Below the pieces are notes generated by a model. The model saw nothing but the letters and a program-made list of their open reading frames with translations. It was not told the origin of the DNA and did no database searches. A DNA stretch of 6,462 nt from NCBI GenBank assembly GCA_002299495.1, contig DBNZ01000051.1:1-6462 (forward strand). Direction: 5' to 3'. Both the position numbers and the translations under genes were made by a program. Within the stretch, counting starts at the first letter, position 1. Each line of letters opens with the position of its first letter. Shown in pieces: positions 1 to 5,458 of the stretch. The DNA comes from Methylococcaceae bacterium UBA659. Lineage in GTDB: Bacteria > Pseudomonadota > Gammaproteobacteria > Methylococcales > Methylomonadaceae.

Positions 1-10
1 TATTAGGCTT

Positions 11-142
11 TTACGCCTGCGACTTTATCCTTTTAACGAACTCTTGCAGCGCCAGTATAACGATCTAGGCGTTGCGTTTTAGCACTGTCAGTTTCCTGGC
101 TTCAGCCAGGAGTTCGTCGGGAAAGTTTAAGGTTGTCTTTAT
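11..142 (-). pseudogene. VapB-family antitoxin relic (broken)
   Basis: Reading leftward from 142, one frame gives I-KTTLNFPDELLAEARKLT, then VLKRNA, an amber stop (65-67), then IVILALQEFVKRIKSQA and a TAA (11-13). The pattern is that of short ribbon-helix-helix antitoxins of VapBC modules: an N-terminal beta strand of the type MKTTLN, a D/E-LL-AEA helix, a basic K-rich turn, and an (A)IV..AL.EFV.R helix. The initiator position reads ATA (140-142) instead of ATG, and the amber interrupts the second helix region. No plausible ribosome binding site lies ahead of it. Intact relatives usually run some residues past this end, so the tail may also be lost. Family assignment is by remembered consensus, not by search. 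A partner VapC toxin would lie left of position 11, outside the window. The relic starts 7 nt after the fdsB stop. Confidence 0.72.
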
Positions 143-149
143 GCTGTTC

Positions 150-1700
150 TCAATTCGCGTTTGCTGTTTCCAAACCAAAATCCTCTGGGAAATGGTTCAA
201 CGCACTTAACACCGGATACGGCGTCATACCGCCTAATGCACACAGAGAGCCATTTAATAAGGTGTCGCACAACGAGCGCAGCAGCGGGATGTTTTTGTCC
301 AGCGCCTGCCCTTGCATGATTTCGTCAATCACTTCATAGCCACGGGTCGAGCCGATACGACAAGGCGTACATTTGCCGCAGGATTCAAGCGCACAAAATT
401 CCATGCTGTATCTGGCCATCGCCGCCATATCGACGCTATCGTCGAAGGCGACTACGCCGCCGTGGCCCAGCACTGCCCAAATCGCGGCGAAGGCTTCGTA
501 GTCCAACGGGGTGTCGAATTGTGATGCGGGTAAAAACGCGCCTAAAGGGCCGCCGACTTGCACGGCTTTAATGGGCTTGCCAGTCGCGGAGCCACCGCCG
601 AAATCGTACAGCAGTTCGCGTAAGGTCAAACCGAAAGCGACTTCGACCAGGCCGGTGTGTTTCAGGTTGCCGGCTAATTGCAAGGGCAAGGTGCCACGCG
701 AGCGGCCCATGCCGAAATCGCGGTAATAGTCGCCGCCTTTGGTCAAAATGATAGGCACGGAGGCTAACGAAATCACGTTGTTAACGACCGTCGGCTGTTC
801 AAACAATCCTTTGATGGCGGGCAAGGGCGGTTTAAACCGGACTAAGCCACGCTTGCCTTCCAGGCTTTCCATCAGCGAGGTTTCTTCGCCGCAAACATAA
901 GCTCCCGCACCTAAGCGCACTTCCAAGTGGAAGGTCTTGCCGCTGCCTAGGATATCCTCGCCTAAGTAGCCTGCTTCATAGGCTTTTTTTATGGCTGAAT
1001 TGAGGGCTTTATGGGCATGGGGATATTCGACGCGCAGGTAGATATAGCCTTGGGTCGCGCCGACGGCTATACCTGCGATGGTCATGCCTTCGATCAAGAC
1101 GAACGGGTCGCCTTCCATGACCATGCGGTCGGAGAAGGTGCCGGAATCGCCTTCGTCGGCGTTGCAGACGATGTATTTGGTTGCGGATGGCGTGTTCAGC
1201 ACCGTGTTCCATTTGATGCCGGTGGGGAACGCCGCGCCGCCGCGTCCGCGCAGGCCGGAATCGGTGACGGCTTTGACGATGTCGGCGGGGGATAAGGCTA
1301 AGGCGTTGTTTAAGCCTTTATAGCCATCGTAGGCGAGGTAGTCGTCTAGGCTGATGGGGTTAGTGATGCCGACGCGGGCAAAGGTCAGGCGTTGTTGGCG
1401 TTTGAAATAGTCGATGTTTTCGGTTAGACCCAAATGCAATGGATGATTGCCGCCGTTTAGAAAATCGGCATCGAATAAGCTTGCGACATCGCCAGCTTGC
1501 ACCGGCCCGTAAGCGATACGGCCTTGAGGCGTAGAAACATCTACTAGCGGTTCTAGCCAATACATGCCGCGTGAGCCATTGCGGATTAGTTTAATGTCCA
1601 AGCCGCGTGCTAGGGCTTGTTGGGCCATAGCGGCGGCTACTTGGTCAGCGCCTAATGAAACCGCGCCGGAATCGCAGGGGACATAAACGGTGATGCTCAT
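150..1700 (-). CDS. fdsB: NAD-dependent formate dehydrogenase, beta (diaphorase) subunit FdsB
   Basis: This 516-residue NuoF/HoxF-like flavoprotein passes electrons from formate, through Fe-S clusters, to FMN and NAD+ in the soluble FdsABG complex. Residues 1-110 form a thioredoxin-like N-terminal region with a single cysteine (C9), so that region cannot carry its own 2Fe-2S cluster. The FMN/NADH domain follows, with GLRGRGGAAFPTGIKW (149-164), ADEGDSGTFSDR (181-192) and GAYVCGEETSL (266-276). A SLBB-like segment lies around 330-400. The C-terminal N3-type 4Fe-4S site is ESCGKCTPCR (439-448), with C441, C444 and C447 plus a distal C487. Length matches FdsB, whereas NuoF is shorter and lacks the N-terminal extension. 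The ATG overlaps the fdsG stop by 4 nt and has GGAG eight bases upstream, indicating translational coupling. fdsA normally follows, but here the next sequence is an antitoxin relic. A hydrogenase HoxF assignment is less likely given the pairing with a short FdsG. Confidence 0.9.
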   Translation of the reverse strand: MSITVYVPCDSGAVSLGADQVAAAMAQQALARGLDIKLIRNGSRGMYWLEPLVDVSTPQGRIAYGPVQAGDVASLFDADFLNGGNHPLHLGLTENIDYFKRQQRLTFARVGITNPISLDDYLAYDGYKGLNNALALSPADIVKAVTDSGLRGRGGAAFPTGIKWNTVLNTPSATKYIVCNADEGDSGTFSDRMVMEGDPFVLIEGMTIAGIAVGATQGYIYLRVEYPHAHKALNSAIKKAYEAGYLGEDILGSGKTFHLEVRLGAGAYVCGEETSLMESLEGKRGLVRFKPPLPAIKGLFEQPTVVNNVISLASVPIILTKGGDYYRDFGMGRSRGTLPLQLAGNLKHTGLVEVAFGLTLRELLYDFGGGSATGKPIKAVQVGGPLGAFLPASQFDTPLDYEAFAAIWAVLGHGGVVAFDDSVDMAAMARYSMEFCALESCGKCTPCRIGSTRGYEVIDEIMQGQALDKNIPLLRSLCDTLLNGSLCALGGMTPYPVLSALNHFPEDFGLETANAN

Positions 1701-2173
1701 GCTGATAGCTCCATTTTGTGGATGATGGCATCAAAGGCGTCAGGGGAAACGCGGCCATAAATGTCGTGGCCGATTTGCATGGCCGGTGAACAAGCGCAGT
1801 TGCCTAGGCAGTAAACGGGTTCCAATGAAAACCTACCGTCTGCGGTGGTTTCATGGAAACCAACGCTCAGCTTGGCTTTGACATGCGCTTCAAGCGTATG
1901 TGCGCCCATAGACTGGCACGATTCGGCCCGGCATAAATGGATGGTGTGTTTACCTGGCGGGGTGTCGCGGAAATAATGGTAGAAACTGATCACGCCGTGA
2001 ACTTCCGCACGGGACAAATTTAAGGCTTTGGCAATGACAGGCACGGCCTCGGGCGGGATATAGCCGAATGCGTCTTGGATGCCGTGTAATATGGGCAAAA
2101 GTGCGCCAGGTTTGTCCTTAAGGGTGGCGATAATATCTTGCACAACGGTTTGGTGGTCACTTGCTGCTGTCAT
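1697..2173 (-). CDS. fdsG: NAD-dependent formate dehydrogenase, gamma subunit FdsG (NuoE-like 2Fe-2S protein)
   Basis: This 158-residue NuoE-family protein carries one 2Fe-2S cluster and partners FdsB in the cytoplasmic NADH-forming half of formate dehydrogenase. The N-terminal helical bundle includes LLPILHGIQDAFGYIP (25-40) and the family signature VISFYHYF (61-68). The thioredoxin-like C-terminal half holds the cluster ligands C81 and C86 (CRAESC) and C122 and C126 (CLGNC), the expected C-x4-C plus C-x3-C arrangement. C128 is an extra cysteine. It is the first gene of the fds unit, preceded by a 106-nt gap with a candidate promoter (2239-2267). The start at 2173 has only a weak GAGAG-type Shine-Dalgarno immediately upstream, but the N-terminus matches the family. 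NuoE of complex I is an alternative, but no other nuo genes are visible, and the FdsB-type partner favours FdsG. Confidence 0.88.
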   Translation of the reverse strand: MTAASDHQTVVQDIIATLKDKPGALLPILHGIQDAFGYIPPEAVPVIAKALNLSRAEVHGVISFYHYFRDTPPGKHTIHLCRAESCQSMGAHTLEAHVKAKLSVGFHETTADGRFSLEPVYCLGNCACSPAMQIGHDIYGRVSPDAFDAIIHKMELSA

Positions 2174-2220
2174 GTTTCTCTCGGTGATGTTTCCTGTTTG
2201 CAGTCGCCTTAGCCCGCCCT

Positions 2221-2241
2221 GCTAGTAAAATGTGCGCTAGC
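2221..2241. promoter_or_regulatory. Inverted repeat at the predicted fds transcription start (possible operator)
   Basis: GCTAG (2221-2225) and CTAGC (2237-2241) form perfect 5-bp arms separated by 11 bp. The right arm overlaps the predicted -10 element, and the spacer covers the likely transcription start. That position would suit a repressor. The dyad is short and could be chance, and no regulator gene is in the window to assign to it. Confidence 0.25.
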
Positions 2242-2267
2242 ATAGCATAAGAAAAAGTTGCTGTAAA
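2239..2267 (-). promoter_or_regulatory. Candidate sigma70 promoter for fdsGB
   Basis: On the minus strand there is TTTACA (2262-2267; 5 of 6 to the -35 consensus), a 17-bp spacer, and TATGCT (2239-2244; 4 of 6 to the -10). The -10 is preceded by TGC, giving an extended -10. The TATGC unit is repeated in tandem, so a second -10 register (2244-2249) exists. The promoter sits between the purK stop and fdsG, about 60 bp ahead of the fdsG start. It would let formate dehydrogenase be expressed independently of purEK. No intrinsic terminator is visible between purK and this site, so readthrough from purEK is also possible. Confidence 0.55.
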
Positions 2268-2279
2268 AATGTAAAACCA

Positions 2280-3374
2280 CTAGCTACAGTCGGTTTTATT
2301 GGCCAATTTGACAAGCTGTTCAAGACAGTCCGAAAACAGGTCTAAGTCTTTTGCCATAGCGGTGGCATGAGCCACTTTGCGGCCTTTTCGTGGTTCTTTG
2401 GCGTATAAATGTAAATGTGCGTGGGCGATAGTCAAGACTTCATCACGAGTGGGTAGTCCGCCGATAAAGTTGACCATAGCGGCATGGGCGATGGGTGTGA
2501 CATCGCCTAGCGGTAGGTTGAGTATGGCGCGCAGGTGGTTTTCAAATTGGCTGGTTTGCGTCCCTTCAATGGTCCAATGGCCAGAATTGTGGACTCTAGG
2601 GGCGAATTCATTGGCCATCAATGTGCCGCCGATGTCAAATAATTCCAGCGCTAACACGCCGACGTAATTCAGCTTGGTGAGTAATCTGCCTGCGTAGCTT
2701 TCGGCTTGTCCTTGTAAGGGGTCATTGGCTTTGCATTCAGCGACACGGAGAATGCCGCCACGGTGATGGTTTTCAGACAAAGGATAAAATACCTGGCACC
2801 CGTCCGGGTTCCGCGCCGCAATGATGGATACTTCCCGGTCAAAAGGGACAAAAGCTTCGACGATGGCGGAGACGCCATCTGATTTTTGCCAGGCGCAGAC
2901 CAAGTCGTCAGCGGATTTCAACACCGACTGGCCTTTGCCGTCATAACCTTGGGTGCGGCTTTTAAGGATGGCTGGATAGCCAATGGTGTCCATTGCTTGC
3001 AACAGCTCTGACCAGCTTTCGACCGGGGCAAAAGCGGGGGTCGGGACGCCCAGTTGCTGGAAAAAATGCTTTTCCAGTAGCCGGTCTTGGGCAACGGCCA
3101 AGGCTCTGGCAGGAGGATAGACTTGAGTATGCGCGCTTAAAAATTCGGCGACATCGGCGGGTACGTTTTCAAATTCATAGGTCACCACATCGGCGCGCTT
3201 GGCCAATTCCGCTAGCAGACGGGGATCATCGTAATCGCCCTGCAAATGCTGGCCTAGCGGGTTGGCGCAGGCATCGGCGGCTGGGTCCAAGAAAATGAAT
3301 TCCAAGCCCAATGGATAACCGGATAGGGCGATCATCCTGGCCAGTTGCCCGGCGCCAAGGATGCCAATTTTCAT
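2280..3374 (-). CDS. purK: N5-carboxyaminoimidazole ribonucleotide synthase PurK
   Basis: PurK uses ATP and bicarbonate to convert 5-aminoimidazole ribonucleotide (AIR) to N5-CAIR in de novo purine synthesis. The 364-residue ATP-grasp protein has the full set of family motifs. The nucleotide-binding start is ILGAGQLARM (5-14), followed by YEFENVP (66-72). The ATP-grasp glycine loop is GYDGKGQ (143-149). EAFVPFDREVS (173-183) follows, then the metal- and substrate-binding block NEFAPRVHNSGHWT (255-268). The C-terminal substrate motif is HLYAKEPRKGRKVAH (322-336). Length is normal. The start codon overlaps the purE stop by 4 nt (ATGA), and GAGGA inside the end of purE, six bases before the ATG, serves as ribosome binding site, so the two genes are translationally coupled. 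Its product is the substrate of PurE. Confidence 0.96.
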   Translation of the reverse strand: MKIGILGAGQLARMIALSGYPLGLEFIFLDPAADACANPLGQHLQGDYDDPRLLAELAKRADVVTYEFENVPADVAEFLSAHTQVYPPARALAVAQDRLLEKHFFQQLGVPTPAFAPVESWSELLQAMDTIGYPAILKSRTQGYDGKGQSVLKSADDLVCAWQKSDGVSAIVEAFVPFDREVSIIAARNPDGCQVFYPLSENHHRGGILRVAECKANDPLQGQAESYAGRLLTKLNYVGVLALELFDIGGTLMANEFAPRVHNSGHWTIEGTQTSQFENHLRAILNLPLGDVTPIAHAAMVNFIGGLPTRDEVLTIAHAHLHLYAKEPRKGRKVAHATAMAKDLDLFSDCLEQLVKLANKTDCS

Positions 3375-3868
3375 GGATTTTCCTCGCGGGGGTCGGGTTG
3401 GGATAGCACTTGCGCGGTTTGGGCCTGCCGGTATTGCCGCAAGGCCGATTTGTATTGCACATGTCGATTGCTGACGATGGCGGCCGCTAATAACGCGGCA
3501 TTGATGGCCCCCGCTTTGCCAATGGCCAAGGTGCCCACCGGGACGCCGGCGGGCATTTGCACGATGGACAGCAGGGAGTCCATGCCGTTTAAGGCTTGCG
3601 ATTGTACAGGTACGCCCAGTACAGGCAATGTGGTTTTAGCGGCGGTCATGCCGGGCAAATGCGCCGCGCCGCCGGCGCCGGCGATGATGACTTCTAGGCC
3701 TTTATCTTCCGCGCTTTCTGCATAATGGAACAATTTGTCCGGTGTTCGGTGAGCCGATATGACTTCCATCTCATAGGGGATACCGAGTTTTTCCAAAGTT
3801 TGGGCGGCAAACTGCATGGTTTCCCAATCCGATGTGGAACCCATAATGATGCCGACTAATGTTGCCAT
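3371..3868 (-). CDS. purE: N5-carboxyaminoimidazole ribonucleotide mutase PurE (class I)
   Basis: PurE moves the carboxylate of N5-CAIR to C4, giving CAIR, the step directly after PurK. The 165-residue protein has the class I signatures. These are the phosphate-binding IIMGSTSDW (7-15), the SAHRTP loop (38-43) with the catalytic histidine at H40 (E. coli H45), and the glycine-rich GAGGAAHLPGM (64-74). GVPVQS (85-90) and GTLAIGKAGAINAALLAA (112-129) complete the fold. The pairing with purK supports class I (bacterial mutase) over class II (AIR carboxylase). The start at 3868 has a strong AAGGAG (3877-3882) eight bases upstream. It is the first gene of the purEK unit and has a candidate promoter at 3931-3959. 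The tail after residue 136 is polar and typical in length. Confidence 0.96.
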   Translation of the reverse strand: MATLVGIIMGSTSDWETMQFAAQTLEKLGIPYEMEVISAHRTPDKLFHYAESAEDKGLEVIIAGAGGAAHLPGMTAAKTTLPVLGVPVQSQALNGMDSLLSIVQMPAGVPVGTLAIGKAGAINAALLAAAIVSNRHVQYKSALRQYRQAQTAQVLSQPDPREENP

Positions 3869-3930
3869 GCAGAATGCTCCTTAACTTTAAATTTGGTGCC
3901 AGGGATATCTTCGCTGGATAAAAATCGGGC

Positions 3931-3959
3931 ACTATGCCATAAAAGAATATTTTTGTCTG
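3931..3959 (-). promoter_or_regulatory. Candidate sigma70 promoter for purEK
   Basis: The minus strand reads CAGACA (3954-3959; 4 of 6), a 17-bp spacer, then CATAGT (3931-3936; 4 of 6), about 60 bp upstream of the purE start. The surrounding sequence is AT-rich. I did not see a convincing PurR-type palindrome in the 192-bp divergent region. Evidence is spacing plus partial consensus only. Confidence 0.35.
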
Positions 3960-4060
3960 CTATGCTTGTGGTTGCTGATTTAACGCACAGACCTTATCGT
4001 ACGGGTGTTGAAGGGTGATTTTCGGCGCCTGAGTAATAACCATTAACTGATCTTAAGCAT

Positions 4061-5143
4061 ATGAAAAATAAAAATTATATTTTTTTAGTTGGATTGCTGT
4101 ATGCGATCGGGCCTGCACACGCCTCGCTGTCATTTAATCTAAACAATGTCAATGGCAGTGTTACAGGTCAATACTTGGCCGGGTTTAATGCCGCTGCTGA
4201 TTTTTGGGTTTCGCAGTTTACGGATGACGTAGTGGTGAATATTGATATCCAGGTTGCCAGTTTGCAGGCTGGCATCCTAGGCCAGGCCAGTTCAAGCATG
4301 GGGCGGGTATCGTACGCTAATGCCCGCCAGTCTTTGGCAGGCGATATCGGCTCCGCATCAGACGCAGCCGCCGTCGCTAGCCTGCAAGCGGGCGGCCACT
4401 TCGATTTTATGCTGAACAGGACGTCTGATAACCCAAACGGTTCGGGCAGCGCGACACCTTATGTCGATGAGAATGATTCCACTAACAATTCAACGGTGTC
4501 GATGACTAGGGCAAATGCTAAGGCATTAGGGTTGCTGGCAGGCGATCATTCGGGAAGGGATGCCGCCATTACCTTAAGCTCAAACTTTTCTTGGGATTTC
4601 AGCACCATCGATGGCATTGTCTCAGGCGCTTTTGATTTTGTGGCGGTCGCTATCCATGAAATAGGCCATGCCCTTGGGTTCATCAGCAGTGTGGATGTCC
4701 TTGACGGCAATAGTCCTCCTCACAACGGGCCTTTTTCGGGAGACGACTTTGCCAATGCAGGTTTTGGCGCAGTGACCACTTTGGATCTGTTCCGATACTC
4801 GGATGACAGTTGTGCCGTTAATGGCGGGGTCCCGGACTGGTCGGCGGATAGCCGGGACAAATTTTTCTCGATAGACCGTTGCGCCAGCTTTATGGGGCAA
4901 TTTGGCGAAGGGAGGAATTTTGGTGATGGCCAACAAGCCAGTCATTGGAAAGACGGTTTGGGCTTGGGGTTACTGGATCCGACCCTAGCGCCGGGGGAGC
5001 TGGGTACGGTCAGCGGCCTGGATATTTTGGCGCTTGATGTGATTGGATGGGATGTCAGAACCGTCCCGTCCCCCTCCGTCATTTATCCCCTTGCCTTTGG
5101 CTTTGGGTTCCTGGTCTGGGGTAAATCTCGCCGCCTTGGCTAG
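4061..5143 (+). CDS. Secreted HExxH zinc metalloprotease with PEP-CTERM-like tail (NF038122-like)
   Basis: This 360-residue exported protein is probably a zinc-dependent protease. Residues 1-21 form a signal peptide: basic MKNKN, a hydrophobic core, and AHA-S as the likely signal peptidase I site. The mature N-terminal half is Ala/Gly/Ser/Asn-rich. The zinc motif HEIGHALGF lies at 199-207 (ligands H199 and H203, catalytic E200). The third histidine of the metzincin pattern HExxHxxGxxH is absent; residue 209 is serine. A conserved-looking block follows, ASHWKDGLG (293-301), LLDPTLAPGE (304-313) and DILALDVIGWD (321-331), as I recall for NF038122-type proteases. H295 is a candidate extra ligand. 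C251 and C274 are the only cysteines and could form a disulfide. The tail (335-360) is VPSPS, a hydrophobic stretch, then KSRR: a PEP-CTERM-like sorting signal with Ser in place of Glu. It stands alone, divergent from purE. No Shine-Dalgarno precedes the ATG, but the signal peptide supports this start. The substrate is unknown. Confidence 0.82.
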   Translation: MKNKNYIFLVGLLYAIGPAHASLSFNLNNVNGSVTGQYLAGFNAAADFWVSQFTDDVVVNIDIQVASLQAGILGQASSSMGRVSYANARQSLAGDIGSASDAAAVASLQAGGHFDFMLNRTSDNPNGSGSATPYVDENDSTNNSTVSMTRANAKALGLLAGDHSGRDAAITLSSNFSWDFSTIDGIVSGAFDFVAVAIHEIGHALGFISSVDVLDGNSPPHNGPFSGDDFANAGFGAVTTLDLFRYSDDSCAVNGGVPDWSADSRDKFFSIDRCASFMGQFGEGRNFGDGQQASHWKDGLGLGLLDPTLAPGELGTVSGLDILALDVIGWDVRTVPSPSVIYPLAFGFGFLVWGKSRRLG

Positions 5144-5180
5144 TGCTCAGTCGCTGTTAAAGGTCGGGCAAACCCAATAC

Positions 5181-5244
5181 AAGGTTAAGCCGTTCGTGGT
5201 GAGCTTGTTGAACCATGAGCGGAATCAACTTGTTCAGCGATTCC
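5181..5244. repeat. REP-like palindromic element
   Basis: The core at 5190-5222 pairs CCGTTCGTGGT with ACCATGAGCGG, with two wobble-compatible mismatches. The dyad extends imperfectly outward to 5181 and 5231. The wording (CGTTCGTGGTGAGCTTGT, then GAACCATGA) resembles a dispersed intergenic palindrome I recall from many proteobacterial genomes. A second, overlapping perfect 6-bp dyad, GGAATC (5221-5226) and GATTCC (5239-5244), adjoins it, so two folds compete. It lies about 40 bp after the metalloprotease stop and could stabilise or end that transcript, but no T-tract follows. Copy number cannot be judged from one window. Confidence 0.55.
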
Positions 5245-5304
5245 TTAGCCGTCCACCCGCAGGCAAGGCTTGGTGAAAATGACCTTGGTTTTTAGCCGAC
5301 TTAG

Positions 5305-5346
5305 GCGGTGCGGGGGCGTGCATTTCCAATCACCGCTCCCCGCACC
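5305..5346. other. GC-rich hairpin with two alternative pairings
   Basis: GGTGCGGGG (5307-5315) and CCCCGCACC (5338-5346) make a perfect 9-bp stem around a 22-nt loop. Alternatively, GCGGTG (5305-5310) can pair perfectly with CACCGC (5331-5336), which uses part of the same left arm. No T-run follows on either strand, so it is not a standard intrinsic terminator. It lies about 110 bp upstream of accA and upstream of the candidate accA promoter. It may be part of a dispersed repeat. Confidence 0.5.
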
Positions 5347-5381
5347 CGTTAGCGCTACGTCAGTGGGCGGCTGGCAGAAAC

Positions 5382-5391
5382 GGGATATCCC
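5382..5391. promoter_or_regulatory. Perfect 10-bp palindrome upstream of accA
   Basis: GGGATATCCC is a perfect palindrome just upstream of the candidate accA promoter. The half-site CGGGAT recurs in direct orientation at 5405-5410, between the candidate -35 and -10, 24 bp away. This could be a regulator site for fatty-acid synthesis, but the sequence matches no operator I can name. Confidence 0.22.
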
Positions 5392-5392
5392 A

Positions 5393-5422
5393 TTAGTAAT
5401 ATTTCGGGATTTTTTATACAAT
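5393..5422 (+). promoter_or_regulatory. Weak candidate promoter for accA
   Basis: An AT-rich stretch holds overlapping -10-like hexamers, TATACA (5415-5420) and TACAAT (5417-5422; 5 of 6). TTAGTA (5393-5398) is a poor -35 at 16-18 bp spacing. The site is about 40 bp ahead of the accA start. The -10 is reasonable; the -35 is not convincing. Confidence 0.3.
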
Positions 5423-5458
5423 CCTACGCTTACCTTCATCTAGTGACCACCTGGGACC

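Noticed and set aside
65..67. Amber codon read through as pyrrolysine or suppressed
   Set aside because: The start codon is also lost and no ribosome binding site is present, so simple decay explains the stop better.
94..111. Stem-loop CCTGGC-TTCA-GCCAGG as a terminator for fdsB
   Set aside because: It has no T-tract on either strand and is explained by the LLAEA codons of the antitoxin relic.
3345..3725. 126-residue plus-strand open frame opposite purE
   Set aside because: It is a complement shadow of the highly conserved purE coding sequence, with no family resemblance.
3869..4060. Sigma54 promoter for the PEP-CTERM-like protease gene
   Set aside because: I looked for GG-N10-GC among the GG positions in the divergent region and found no proper match.
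4622..4945. 107-residue minus-strand open frame inside the protease gene
   Set aside because: It is antisense to the HEIGHALGF region and has no motif or initiation signal.
5043..5276. 77-residue plus-strand open frame overlapping the end of the protease gene
   Set aside because: It is an out-of-frame shadow of the sorting tail that continues into the REP-like repeat; composition is not protein-like.
5371..5391. Sigma54 promoter beginning at TGGCAG upstream of accA
   Set aside because: The required GC about 10 bases after the GG is missing, so the -12 element does not match.
5245..5439. 64-residue minus-strand open frame between the protease gene and accA
   Set aside because: It runs through the GC hairpin and palindromes, shows no recognisable motif and has no ribosome binding site.
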